Positions 41,840 to 51,628 of a stretch of 64,000 nt of DNA are shown piece by piece; positions within the stretch are counted from its first letter, which is position 1; the number at the start of each line of letters is the position of its first letter. The position numbers were made by a program, and so were the translations under genes. The stretch is from Mucilaginibacter sp. OK268. Its GTDB lineage: Bacteria > Bacteroidota > Bacteroidia > Sphingobacteriales > Sphingobacteriaceae. The DNA is taken from NCBI RefSeq assembly GCF_900103125.1, contig NZ_FNJV01000007.1, forward strand, positions 124,001-188,000, written 5' to 3'. A model generated the notes under the pieces. It was not told where the DNA came from, did not search any database, and worked only from the letters and a program-made list of their open reading frames with translations.

Positions 41840-44800
41840 ATGATAAAAAAACATACTAAATTATTTACTTTTTTTAAGAAGGTATCAATGATCGTTGTTA
41901 TTGGCTCATTGGCATTTAGCCAGCTTTTACATGCGAATGGTACGGCAGATCAGATAGCAGATCATCCCGTTAAAATTTCGTTTGGTAATGAGTCATTACA
42001 AAGCTCCCTGGATAAGCTCGAAAAACAATCCAACGTTAAATTTTCTTATAACCCGGCTGACTTAAAAGGTTATAGCGTAACCCCACATAAATTTCAGAAT
42101 GAACCGCTTGGCAAGGTTTTAAATTACCTTTTCGCGAAAACTCATTTATCTTTTAGGGAAATAAACTCAGGTATTATTATTTATGAGAGATCTGAATCAT
42201 CAAAAATCAGCTTGCAGATAGATAAACCTGTGACTCAAGATATAAATAATGTATCTGCAGACGAAATTACAGTTACCGGAAAAGTATCTGATTCCAATGG
42301 TCCACTGCCTGGTGTTTCTGTTGGAATAGAGGGTACCGCCAAAGGGGTTATTACTAATACAAACGGTAGCTATACCCTTAAAACGGCATCTGATGCGGTG
42401 CTGACATTCTCGTCAATAGGGTATAAAAAGCAACGGATCCCTGTTAATAATCAAACGGTTATTAATGTACTGATGGTGTCTGATCTAAAATCACTCAATG
42501 ATGTAATTGTGGTTGGTTATGGTGTTCAGAAAAAAACAGATGTAACAGGTTCGATCGTGTCAATTAACGAGCAGGCGCTTCGTGACATACCGGCCCCAAA
42601 TATAGGCCAGGCATTGCAGGGACAGGCGGCTGGTGTTGATATTCAGAAAAGCGGCGGTAACAGTCACCCGGGTGCAACACCATCTATTCTGATACGGGGT
42701 ACCCGGTCAATCAACGCTTCTAACTCACCTCTAATTGTGGTTGACGGTCTTCCTTTTAACGGAAGCCTTAATGATATCAATCCGGATGACATCGTTTCTT
42801 TAGAGGTATTAAAAGACGCTTCATCAACGGCCATTTACGGTTCAAGAGGTGCCAATGGTGTTCTATTAGTTTCAACCCGTCGCGGAAAAAAAGGTGGCAC
42901 ATCTATCAGTTATAGTGGTTATGCAGGTTTTAATAAACCGTTAGGGAACTATAACATTATGAATGGGTCTCAATTTGAAGATTTGAAAAAGTGGGGCCTC
43001 ATCAACGGAAACCCTGGTAAATATACAGGGATTGATGATCCGGCCTTTTTAACAGACGGTTCCTTTGCTCCTCAGGAAGTGGCGTCAATCAAAAGTGGTC
43101 GCAGTACCGATTGGCAAAAACTGATCTACAAAACTGGTTTCGTAACTGATCATCAGTTAGGTGTTTCGGGTGGGAATGACTTGACACAATATGCTATATC
43201 TGGCGGATATTATAACGAAACTGGTATCTATTTCGGTCAGTCATTTGTACGTTACTCACTTAAACTAAGCGTTGATCAGCAACTGGGTAAAAACGTTAAA
43301 ATTGGTTTAAGTAGCCTAAATACTTTGAGCTATACCAACGGCGAAAATGCTAATCCGCTTGGTCAGGCGCTCCGGGCAAGTCCGCTTTCAACACCTTATG
43401 ATGATGCTACAGGGAAACTGGTAGGTTTTACAGCAGGAAGTGCCAATCAGGTTTGGAATCCATTAGCCAATTTTGTGCCTGGTGCTGTGGTTGAAACCCG
43501 TAAGCGGTTTGGAACTTTTACCACTGCATATGCTGAAGTAAATTTAGCTCCAGGCTTAAAATACCGGTTTAACGGTGGTGCCGAGGTACGGCCTGATATA
43601 TACGGAAATTATTATGCCAGTGCTACTACCAATAACCTGGGTGGGGCATCAACTGCAAATAACCAAAGTACTTACAGCTATAACTATACCCTTGAAAATG
43701 TTTTAACGTACGACAGAACGTTTGCGCAGAAACATCATGTAAACTTTACAGGTCTTTATAGCTTGCAAGAAAGCCAGTCGCAGTCAACCTCGTTTAGTTA
43801 CAACAATATTTTATCAGATGGTATTCAGTATTTTAACCCGCAATACGGATCAAATTTGAATGGATCGGGGTCATACTCCAAATGGGATATCATATCCTAT
43901 ATGGCCAGGGTAAATTATGGTTATGCCAACAAATACCTGCTTACCTTAACCATGCGCTCGGATGGGTCGTCACGTCTTGCACCGGGCAACAAATATCACG
44001 TTTTCCCTTCGGCCGCGGCTGCATGGAATATTACCCAGGAACCTATACTGAAAGATTCAAAGGTGTTAACAAATCTTAAATTGAGGGCGAGTTATGGTAC
44101 AGTAGGTAATACGGCTATTAACCCTTATCAAACATTGGGCGCGTTATCATCAGTAAACTACAATTTTGGTTCTACCAATTTAACCGGTGCCTACCCAACC
44201 AGCGTACCTAATCCAAACCTTACATGGGAATATACATCTACCTTAAATCTTGGGCTTGATTTTGGTTTCTTCGATGGACGGATCAGCGGTGCGATTGATG
44301 CTTACCATCAATATACCCGGTCGCTGTTGCTGCCATTATCGTTACCACCAACATCAGGTATCCCCAACAGTATTTTAACTAATGTTGGGCAAACGCAGAA
44401 TAAAGGTATTGAGGTGAGCTTAAGTACCATTAATATAGCAGGAAATGGCCGAAACAGCTTTAGCTGGACAACCAATTTTAATATCACCTTTAACCGTGGT
44501 AAAGTTACCAAACTGGCAAGCGTTGTCACCCAGGATATCACCAATGGTTTGTTTGTTGGTCAGCCTATCAATGCCATATTTGATTATAAAAAGATCGGTA
44601 TCTGGCAAAACACCAAGGCCGATACTGCTTTGGCTAAAAGCTTGGGTTTAACCACCACAGGCACGGGTTCCGTTATTGGTACTATCAGGGTTGAGGACGT
44701 GAACAAAGATGGAAAAATCAATGCCAGCGATAGAATTATACTTGGATCAGACCAACCCAAATACACCGGTGGTTTTACCAACCGTATTGCTTATAAAGGA

Positions 44801-45244
44801 TTTGATTTTACCATAGTCGGTGTTTACCGTGTTGGTGGCTTAATAACCTCCAAATTATTCCAGAGTGGTAGTTTTATCAATACTTTCCAGGGTAATTATA
44901 ATAATATAAATGAAGATTACTGGACGCCAACCAATCATCAAAATTATTACCCTAAACCCAACTCTGCGTCAACAAATACCCCATATTCATCCCTGCTGAG
45001 TTATTTTGACGGCACTTTCTTAAAGGTCCGGAGCCTTACTTTAGGGTATTATATGCCCGAGGCGGTTACTAAGCGTATAAAAGCCAAGTCGTTAAGAATC
45101 TATGCAACGGCGCAAAACCCATTCATACTTTTTTCGCCGTACCGGAACGAATTTCACGGTCTTGACCCTGAAACTGCAGGATCCTTAAACGTTGATACGC
45201 CGCCAACCAAGTCATTTACATTCGGTATTAACATGACACTTTAA
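41840..45244 (+). CDS. SusC/RagA TonB-dependent glycan transporter with STN domain, PUL2
   Basis: A 1134-residue outer-membrane transporter: signal segment (about 13-33), STN domain (about 45-117, ESLQSSLDKLEKQSNVKFSYN), carboxypeptidase-regulatory-like domain (about 144-215, VTGKVSDSNGPLPGVSVGI), plug (DVIVVGYGVQKKTDVTGS, VLKDASSTAIYGSRGANGVL) and barrel ending GINMTL. It begins the long PUL2 run of co-directional genes to 59285. The STN domain implies trans-envelope signalling through the FecR/ECF pair just upstream. Confidence 0.95.
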   Translation: MIKKHTKLFTFFKKVSMIVVIGSLAFSQLLHANGTADQIADHPVKISFGNESLQSSLDKLEKQSNVKFSYNPADLKGYSVTPHKFQNEPLGKVLNYLFAKTHLSFREINSGIIIYERSESSKISLQIDKPVTQDINNVSADEITVTGKVSDSNGPLPGVSVGIEGTAKGVITNTNGSYTLKTASDAVLTFSSIGYKKQRIPVNNQTVINVLMVSDLKSLNDVIVVGYGVQKKTDVTGSIVSINEQALRDIPAPNIGQALQGQAAGVDIQKSGGNSHPGATPSILIRGTRSINASNSPLIVVDGLPFNGSLNDINPDDIVSLEVLKDASSTAIYGSRGANGVLLVSTRRGKKGGTSISYSGYAGFNKPLGNYNIMNGSQFEDLKKWGLINGNPGKYTGIDDPAFLTDGSFAPQEVASIKSGRSTDWQKLIYKTGFVTDHQLGVSGGNDLTQYAISGGYYNETGIYFGQSFVRYSLKLSVDQQLGKNVKIGLSSLNTLSYTNGENANPLGQALRASPLSTPYDDATGKLVGFTAGSANQVWNPLANFVPGAVVETRKRFGTFTTAYAEVNLAPGLKYRFNGGAEVRPDIYGNYYASATTNNLGGASTANNQSTYSYNYTLENVLTYDRTFAQKHHVNFTGLYSLQESQSQSTSFSYNNILSDGIQYFNPQYGSNLNGSGSYSKWDIISYMARVNYGYANKYLLTLTMRSDGSSRLAPGNKYHVFPSAAAAWNITQEPILKDSKVLTNLKLRASYGTVGNTAINPYQTLGALSSVNYNFGSTNLTGAYPTSVPNPNLTWEYTSTLNLGLDFGFFDGRISGAIDAYHQYTRSLLLPLSLPPTSGIPNSILTNVGQTQNKGIEVSLSTINIAGNGRNSFSWTTNFNITFNRGKVTKLASVVTQDITNGLFVGQPINAIFDYKKIGIWQNTKADTALAKSLGLTTTGTGSVIGTIRVEDVNKDGKINASDRIILGSDQPKYTGGFTNRIAYKGFDFTIVGVYRVGGLITSKLFQSGSFINTFQGNYNNINEDYWTPTNHQNYYPKPNSASTNTPYSSLLSYFDGTFLKVRSLTLGYYMPEAVTKRIKAKSLRIYATAQNPFILFSPYRNEFHGLDPETAGSLNVDTPPTKSFTFGINMTL

Positions 45245-45255
45245 ATTAAAATAAG

Positions 45256-46965
45256 ATGAAAAGGATATCTATATATTTATACACCTGTTTGTTTTTAGGT
45301 CTTTTAACTACAGCTTGTAAAAAAACACTGGTAGAAGACCCTAAATCAACACTTACACCGGCTTTTTTTACCACAACTCAGGGTTTTCAGGCAGGTCTTA
45401 CTGCGGCTTATGCAGGTTTCAGGACTATTTTCGGTCCAGACAGTTATTTTGAAATGGTTGTACCCGGCACCGATGAGTTTATCGCAGGTAACGATGGTAA
45501 CAACGGTCTGGTAAAATACAATAGTAATTTTAATACATCCGATGGTATTGTTGCCGGCATATGGAAAAATTGCTATACCTATATTAATACCTGTAACGGA
45601 TTAATTGGTAATGCACCGTCAGGCCTTGATGCTGCTACTACAGCTAGCATGATTGGCGAGGCAAAATTTCTGCGGGCCAACTATTATTTTATATTAGTAC
45701 AATCCTGGGGCGATGTAACCTTAAATAAAACATTTCAGGCTACACCAACAACCTCGGCCACAAAGGCGCCAATGGCTGATGTGTACGCTTTTATTATCCA
45801 GGATCTTAAAGATGCCATTGCAGTTCTTCCTGCCAGCCCATTAACCAGTGGCGTACTTCCGGGTAAAGCTACAAAAGCCGCGGCTATGCACGCATTGTCA
45901 AAAGTGTATCTGGCAAGAGCTGGGTCATCGGCCAAACAGGCCGACGATTATAAAAGTGCCTATACTATAGCGCTTGACCTGATCAATAATGTTGCTCCGG
46001 CAGGCGGCTTAAAGTTACAGCAAGATTTTGCAAGCGTATATGCCGAAGGCAATGAGGCAAATAGCGAAGTGTTATGGACGGTACAGCATACCCCCACCTT
46101 GGCGTATAATGGGTCGCCTACCCAAAACAATAGTGGTCCTGATAATTTGCTGTGCCATTTATTTGCTCCAAAATATGAAGTACAGCCGGGCATGCAGCGC
46201 AGCACACTTTACGGCCGCCCTTATATACGCGTAGTACCTACCCATTGGCTTACCGACACAATATTTAAAGAAAGGGTAAATGATAAACGCTATAACAAAA
46301 CGTTTCAAACAACCTGGTTATGCAATAACGCTGCTTCGGTGCCTAACTGGCCAAACCCATTGCCGGCTGGTGCCCCGGCCGGAGCCCAGCCAGGCGCGCC
46401 TAAGTTTACTGTAGGGGATACCGCTATATGGATGCCAGGCTATGAAATGACGGCTGCCCAGATTGCCAAATACCGTTACCAGGTTATTCCGCCAAGCAAA
46501 TATAGCATCGCATTATCTCCAGCCATGTTCAAGTATTTTGATACTAAACGGCCAGATCAAAACTCGCCATCAAGCAGACCTATCATTATATATCGTTTAG
46601 CAGAAACCTATTTGATCGCAGCAGAGGCTTTGGTGATGGATGGCCGAGCAGCTGATGCAGTACAATATGTAAACGCAGTACGAGAAAGAGCTGCCTATCC
46701 ATCAGCTAACCCGTCAGTAATGGATGTTACCGCTGATAAGCTTACGCTGGATTTTATCCTGGATGAGCGTTCGCGGGAGCTATGTGGCGAAATGATGCGC
46801 TGGACCGATTTAGTGCGTACCGGCAAACTTTTGGAACGTGTGAAGCTGCATAATACCGATGGAAAGAATAATATCAAGCCGTTCCAGGTATTGCGTCCCA
46901 TTCCCCAGGCGCAGATCGATGCAACAATAACTGGTACACCTTATCCTCAAAATCCTGGCTGGTAA
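45256..46965 (+). CDS. SusD/RagB glycan-binding lipoprotein, PUL2
   Basis: A 569-residue surface lipoprotein (lipobox TTAC, C21). Family blocks: MIGEAKFLRANYYFILVQSWGDV, IIYRLAETYLIAAEALVMDGRAADAVQYVNAVR and a C-terminal FILDERSRELCGEMMRWTDLVR (seen as separate conserved blocks). It is longer than the PUL1 SusD because of a Pro/Ala/Gly-rich insert near residues 370-395. It follows SusC by 11 bases. Confidence 0.95.
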   Translation: MKRISIYLYTCLFLGLLTTACKKTLVEDPKSTLTPAFFTTTQGFQAGLTAAYAGFRTIFGPDSYFEMVVPGTDEFIAGNDGNNGLVKYNSNFNTSDGIVAGIWKNCYTYINTCNGLIGNAPSGLDAATTASMIGEAKFLRANYYFILVQSWGDVTLNKTFQATPTTSATKAPMADVYAFIIQDLKDAIAVLPASPLTSGVLPGKATKAAAMHALSKVYLARAGSSAKQADDYKSAYTIALDLINNVAPAGGLKLQQDFASVYAEGNEANSEVLWTVQHTPTLAYNGSPTQNNSGPDNLLCHLFAPKYEVQPGMQRSTLYGRPYIRVVPTHWLTDTIFKERVNDKRYNKTFQTTWLCNNAASVPNWPNPLPAGAPAGAQPGAPKFTVGDTAIWMPGYEMTAAQIAKYRYQVIPPSKYSIALSPAMFKYFDTKRPDQNSPSSRPIIIYRLAETYLIAAEALVMDGRAADAVQYVNAVRERAAYPSANPSVMDVTADKLTLDFILDERSRELCGEMMRWTDLVRTGKLLERVKLHNTDGKNNIKPFQVLRPIPQAQIDATITGTPYPQNPGW

Positions 46966-47002
46966 ACCAGGATTTTAAGGATGTAAATTGTAAATAAAAC
47001 CT

Positions 47003-48298
47003 ATGAATAATAGAATGAAAAGTAAACTGTTCAGATCAATGATTGCACTTACCGCGTTTGCTGTAAGTATAACGCTGTATGCTTTGAAACCTGTAGGAGA
47101 TGTAGTACCCGATGCCGATAATGCTGGTTTAAAGCTGCCCGATGGATTTGGCGCTTTAAAAGTAGCCGAAACGGGCGCCAAAACACGGCATCTGGTGGTT
47201 ACACCACAGGGAGATATCTACGTAAAGCTCGCGAAACCAAACAAAGAAGGCAAAGCTATTTTGGTATTGCATGAGGCTCCGAATGGTAAAGCCGAACTAA
47301 AATCAAGTTTTGGCACTTACGGTGGTACCGAGGTAGCTCTGAAAAACGGGTATTTGTATGCATCGTCAAATACGGAAGTGTTTAAGTATAAGGTGAACGA
47401 TAAAAATGAGGTGATCAATCCTGATCAGCCCGAAAAAATTGTTACAGGGTTAAAGGCGGGGCGTCAGCATGAAACAAAATCATTCGCGTTGGATAACGAT
47501 GGCAATATTTATGTGAATATAGGTGCATGGTTTAATGCCTGCCAGGAAAAAGATAGAGGTTTGCATTCACCAGGTATACCAGGTTGCCCGATCTTGGATT
47601 CGATGGGTGGGGTATGGCAGTTCAGAACCGATAAGCTAAACCAAAGCTACAGTGAAGGTGTACGCTATGCTACCGGACTGCGGAATATGGTAGGTATGGA
47701 CTGGAACCAGCAGGATAACCAACTTTTTGTAATGCAACATGGACGTGATAACTTGAACAGTTCATGGCCTGAATTGTATACCACCAAGCAATCGGCAGAA
47801 CTACCTGCAGAGTGTCTATATGCCCTTAAAAAAGGTGATAATGCAGGCTGGCCTTTTATGTATTATGACCAGATCCAACATAAAAAGATACAGGCACCCG
47901 AATATGGTGGTGATGGAAAAAAAGAAGCGGATGCCAAATATATCGATCCAGCTATGGCTTATCCCGGTCACATGGCCCCCAACGGACTTCTTTTTTATAC
48001 CGGAAATCAGTTTCCGGCAAAGTACAAAAATGGAGCTTTTATAGCATTTCACGGCTCTTGGAACCGTGCTCCTGAGCCGCAGGCAGGATATTTCGTGGTT
48101 TTTCAACCTTTTAAGAATGGAAAGCCTGATGGTAACTGGGAAGTATTTGCCGATGGGTTTTCAGGCTCGCCAGAAAAAACTGCAGCTGGTCGTGCAGATC
48201 ATCGTCCATGTGGTCTTGCCCAGGGTTCCGATGGCTCCTTATATGTTACCGACGATTCAAAGGGAACTATTTATCGCATTATTTACACTAAAAAATAA
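47003..48298 (+). CDS. PQQ-dependent sugar dehydrogenase (sorbosone/pyranose dehydrogenase-like)
   Basis: A 431-residue exported six-bladed propeller (signal segment about 10-28) of the glucose/sorbosone dehydrogenase type, close to the AA12 pyranose dehydrogenase group. By eye, H156 (GRQHETKSFALDNDG) corresponds to the catalytic His of soluble glucose dehydrogenase, and R227 (TGLRNMVGMDW) to its PQQ-binding Arg; KKGDNAGWPFMYYD and AFHGSWNR are further family blocks. It would oxidise a free sugar in the periplasm and pass electrons onward. The next gene, 8 bases away, is a cytochrome c, a natural acceptor. ATGs at 47003 and 47015 are both possible starts. Confidence 0.82.
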   Translation: MNNRMKSKLFRSMIALTAFAVSITLYALKPVGDVVPDADNAGLKLPDGFGALKVAETGAKTRHLVVTPQGDIYVKLAKPNKEGKAILVLHEAPNGKAELKSSFGTYGGTEVALKNGYLYASSNTEVFKYKVNDKNEVINPDQPEKIVTGLKAGRQHETKSFALDNDGNIYVNIGAWFNACQEKDRGLHSPGIPGCPILDSMGGVWQFRTDKLNQSYSEGVRYATGLRNMVGMDWNQQDNQLFVMQHGRDNLNSSWPELYTTKQSAELPAECLYALKKGDNAGWPFMYYDQIQHKKIQAPEYGGDGKKEADAKYIDPAMAYPGHMAPNGLLFYTGNQFPAKYKNGAFIAFHGSWNRAPEPQAGYFVVFQPFKNGKPDGNWEVFADGFSGSPEKTAAGRADHRPCGLAQGSDGSLYVTDDSKGTIYRIIYTKK

Positions 48299-48306
48299 TA
48301 ACCCGA

Positions 48307-48744
48307 ATGAAAAAGTATTTCCTGATTATCAGCTGCATTTTTAGTTGTGTTCAGTTAATGGCCCAGGTTAAAACCAAGGCTAAATCACGGCCTGTTGCAG
48401 GTTTAGCTTTGGTTAGTGGCAAAGGCATATATGAAAAGTATTGTTTAACCTGTCATCAGGCAGATGGCGGTGGCGTACCAAATATGAATCCACCGTTGAT
48501 TAAAACATCTTATGTGCTAGGTGATAAAACCCGCCTGATCAAAGTAGTACTCAACGGATTCTCGGAAAGTGTTGATATTGATGGAGAATCATATTCCAAT
48601 GTGATGCCGTCACATGATTTTTTGAAAGATCAGGAAATCGCTGCTGTGTTAACCTATGTCAGAAAAAACTTTACCAATAAAGCAGGGCCAATTACTACGG
48701 CACAGGTAAAAGCGGTAAGAGCAACCAACAAAAAGAAAACGTAA
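48307..48744 (+). CDS. Periplasmic c-type cytochrome
   Basis: A 145-residue protein with a signal peptide (MKKYFLIISCIFSCVQLMAQ) and a single heme-c motif CLTCH at residues 46-50. A likely distal Met ligand is in SNVMPSHDF, followed by the class I C-terminal helix DQEIAAVLTYVRKNF. It lies 8 bases after the PQQ-type dehydrogenase and probably takes its electrons toward a terminal oxidase. Its C-terminus is Lys-rich. A cytochrome inside a glycan operon is uncommon. Confidence 0.9.
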   Translation: MKKYFLIISCIFSCVQLMAQVKTKAKSRPVAGLALVSGKGIYEKYCLTCHQADGGGVPNMNPPLIKTSYVLGDKTRLIKVVLNGFSESVDIDGESYSNVMPSHDFLKDQEIAAVLTYVRKNFTNKAGPITTAQVKAVRATNKKKT

Positions 48745-48779
48745 TTAAAACAGATACCTAACCAGCTAAATAATAAAAT

Positions 48780-49997
48780 ATGAAACGATTTTTATACCCC
48801 TTGCTGATCCTTTGCTCAATCACCGTATTTGGGCAGAACAGCGATACCGAACAGGTAATTAGAAAAGTAGCGGATAATGTTATTCAAAATACCTCTTTTA
48901 AATTTATCAATACTACTACCAAAGAAAAATACGATTCAACCAAAGGTCTGGCTTCATCGCCAGATGTTAAATCGGATAGTAAATATAATAAATGGATGTA
49001 CGTGAATGGTGTATTAACCATTGGTATGGTACAAATGGCAGATGTACTTGGCGACAAAAAGTATTCAGATTATTCGCAGCGCAACTTCGCTTTTATTTTT
49101 GATAACCTGAGCTATTTCGAGACCCTTCGCAAAGCCAAAGCACCAAAGGTTGAATATGGCGCTGTGTTCAATATTAGTAACCTGGATGCCTGTGGTGCCA
49201 TGTCAGCCGGGTTATTTGATGTAGACGCCCTGGCCAACCGGAAAGATTACAAAGCCTATTTGAGGAGATCGGCAGATTATATCTTAAACAAACAATTGCG
49301 CTTATCTGATGGTACACTTTCGCGCCCAAACCCTCGCAACATGACCCTTTGGGCCGATGATATGTTTATGAGTATACCTTTTCTGGCGCGTATGGGCAAA
49401 CAAACCGGCGACAGTAAATATTTTGATGACGCGATAAAACAGGTAGAGAATTTTAACAAATATCTGTATGATCCTTACACGGGTTTGTTCTTTCATAATT
49501 ATTACTCTGATGACCAAACAAATGGTGTCGGCCACTGGGGGCGCAGCAATGGCTGGATAGCCATGGCAACGGTTGAACTGTTAAATAACTTACCAGCCAA
49601 TCATCCAAAACGCTCGGAAATAATCAAATTATTACTAAGACAAATAGTTGGCTACGCTCGCTACCAGGATCAGACCGGCCTATGGCACCAGTTATTGGAT
49701 AAACCAGACTCTTATTTGGAAACATCAGTTACAGCCATGTATACTTATGCTGTGGCCCGTGCAGTGAACCAGGGTTGGATCAATGAAAAATATATAGCCA
49801 TAGCCCAGGAAGGATGGAAAGGTTTATTGACTAAAATTACAGCCGATGGCCAGTTGCAGGATGTATGTATCGGTACCAATATGGATACGGATATTAAATT
49901 TTACTATACCCGCCCAACAGAACTGAATGATACCCATGGTATTGGTGCTTTTTTATTAGCTGGAACTGAAATGCTTAAAGCAGAAAGGAAAAAATAA
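48780..49997 (+). CDS. GH105 unsaturated rhamnogalacturonyl/glucuronyl hydrolase
   Basis: A 405-residue exported (signal MKRFLYPLLILCSITVFGQ) (alpha/alpha)6-barrel enzyme that removes the 4,5-unsaturated uronic acid left at the non-reducing end by pectate or rhamnogalacturonan lyases. The catalytic Asp is in TLWADDMFMSIPFLA (D193/D194), and GHWGRSNGWIAMA is the second hallmark block. No polysaccharide lyase lies in the window, so unsaturated substrate must come from another locus. The stop is two bases before the next ATG. Confidence 0.92.
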   Translation: MKRFLYPLLILCSITVFGQNSDTEQVIRKVADNVIQNTSFKFINTTTKEKYDSTKGLASSPDVKSDSKYNKWMYVNGVLTIGMVQMADVLGDKKYSDYSQRNFAFIFDNLSYFETLRKAKAPKVEYGAVFNISNLDACGAMSAGLFDVDALANRKDYKAYLRRSADYILNKQLRLSDGTLSRPNPRNMTLWADDMFMSIPFLARMGKQTGDSKYFDDAIKQVENFNKYLYDPYTGLFFHNYYSDDQTNGVGHWGRSNGWIAMATVELLNNLPANHPKRSEIIKLLLRQIVGYARYQDQTGLWHQLLDKPDSYLETSVTAMYTYAVARAVNQGWINEKYIAIAQEGWKGLLTKITADGQLQDVCIGTNMDTDIKFYYTRPTELNDTHGIGAFLLAGTEMLKAERKK

Positions 49998-49999
49998 CC

Positions 50000-51607
50000 A
50001 TGTACAGATCAATCAGGTTCCTGTTGCTTGTGGTATTTATGGCAGCAGGTAGGTTAAGCTTGTTTGCCGCAGATGTAGATATCACTGCTTATGGAGCTGT
50101 AGGTAACGGTACCACATTAAATACGGATGCTATTCAAAAAGCGATAGATGCCTGTTATAAAAGCGGTGGCGGTAAAGTTGTTATCCCAACAGGAGTGTTT
50201 TTGACTGGTACTATCGCCTTAAATGATAATATCACCCTGGAGCTAAAAAAAGGTGCCGTTTTACTGGGCAGTACCGATGTTAACGATTATAAAAACCTGG
50301 ATCCCTTTGTAGATGGCCTGGGCATTAGTGTAGGTTGGGCCCTTGTAGTAGCAGTCGACAAAAAGAATGTGGGTATTGAAGGCGAAGGTCTTATTGACGG
50401 ACAAGGGTCAAAGTTAAAAGCACAGCAAATATTAACGGACACCCGGCCGGAATCACAACGTTGGGGACGCCGCCCGTTTTTGTTACGCGTAGTGCGATGC
50501 CAAAACGTTTCGGTAACTGGTGTTACATTGAATTATTCTGCCGCCTGGACATCTCACTACTTTCAATGCAAGCAGGTGAATATTAAAAATGTAAAGATCG
50601 TGAGCAGGGGAGTGGCGCATAATGACGGTATGGATATAGATGGCTGTCAGGATGTAACCATTAATGATTGTGATGTAGTAAGCGGTGATGATGCCCTTTG
50701 TTTTAAAACAACCTCGAGCAAAATGGCCTGTAAGGATATCGTCATATCCGGTTTGCGGCTAAAAAGTGGTCAGGGTGCTATTAAGATCGGTACAGAATCT
50801 ATGGCCCCGTTTGAAAATATTAGTATTTCCCAATGTTATATTTACGACACAACCAATGGCGGTATCAAACTGCTTTCGGTTGATGGAGCACGTATCAATA
50901 ATATCAACATCAGCGATATTACTATGGTGGAGGTAAAAACACCTATACTTATCCGCTTGGGTGCCAGGCTAAGTGTATTCCGCAAAGATCAGGATACACA
51001 GCAAGCCATAGGAGCATTGGAAAATGTAACCATCAGAAACATAAAGGCCAAAGCGGCCGATAATGCGCAACTAATGCCGCCGTCGGGTATTTTGATCACC
51101 GGCATCCCTGATCATCCCATCAAAAACTTAGTCCTTGAGAATATCGAGATTAACCTGGCAGGTGGCGGAACAAACGAAAATGCCCGGCAGGTGGTACCTG
51201 AGGCAATTGATAAATATCCGGAGGTAAAAACTTTTGGTCCCTTGGTACCGGCTTATGGCGTTTGGGCCAGGCACGTGGATGGTTTAAAACTAAAAAATGT
51301 AAAATTTACCTTAAGTCATAATGATCTCCGGCCGGCTTTTATTTGTGAGGATGGAAAAAATATTGAATTGAACTCCTGGGTAATTCCTGAAACCACGAGT
51401 GCGCAAGCTATTATCAGGTTGGAGAATGTGGCCCGAGCTCATATCAACAATAATACTGTAAGCGGTTCAGCTAATGCCTTTGTGCTGGTGGAGGGTAAGG
51501 CAAGCCAGGATATACATATCCTGAAAAATAAGCTTTCGGGGATATCAAAAAAAGTAGAACTATCTGCCGATCTGAAAGCTGGCACAGCTATTTCGGATCA
51601 CGATTAA
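50000..51607 (+). CDS. GH28 polygalacturonase-family protein with altered motifs
   Basis: A 535-residue exported right-handed beta-helix (signal about 1-23), starting with the pectate-lyase-like VDITAYGAVGNGTTLNTDAIQKAI in blocks. The GH28 catalytic region is present: HNDGMDIDG (207-215), SGDDALCF (D230, D231) and AIKIGTES. Two canonical motifs differ: NTD reads HND and the GHG histidine reads Gln (Q258 in SGQGA). This suggests an exo-acting or rhamnogalacturonan-type specificity, or altered activity. A C-terminal extension beyond about residue 430 continues the helix. It is in the pectin-like part of PUL2. Confidence 0.88.
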   Translation: MYRSIRFLLLVVFMAAGRLSLFAADVDITAYGAVGNGTTLNTDAIQKAIDACYKSGGGKVVIPTGVFLTGTIALNDNITLELKKGAVLLGSTDVNDYKNLDPFVDGLGISVGWALVVAVDKKNVGIEGEGLIDGQGSKLKAQQILTDTRPESQRWGRRPFLLRVVRCQNVSVTGVTLNYSAAWTSHYFQCKQVNIKNVKIVSRGVAHNDGMDIDGCQDVTINDCDVVSGDDALCFKTTSSKMACKDIVISGLRLKSGQGAIKIGTESMAPFENISISQCYIYDTTNGGIKLLSVDGARINNINISDITMVEVKTPILIRLGARLSVFRKDQDTQQAIGALENVTIRNIKAKAADNAQLMPPSGILITGIPDHPIKNLVLENIEINLAGGGTNENARQVVPEAIDKYPEVKTFGPLVPAYGVWARHVDGLKLKNVKFTLSHNDLRPAFICEDGKNIELNSWVIPETTSAQAIIRLENVARAHINNNTVSGSANAFVLVEGKASQDIHILKNKLSGISKKVELSADLKAGTAISDHD

Positions 51608-51628
51608 TAAATAATTAAAGTGCCTAAT

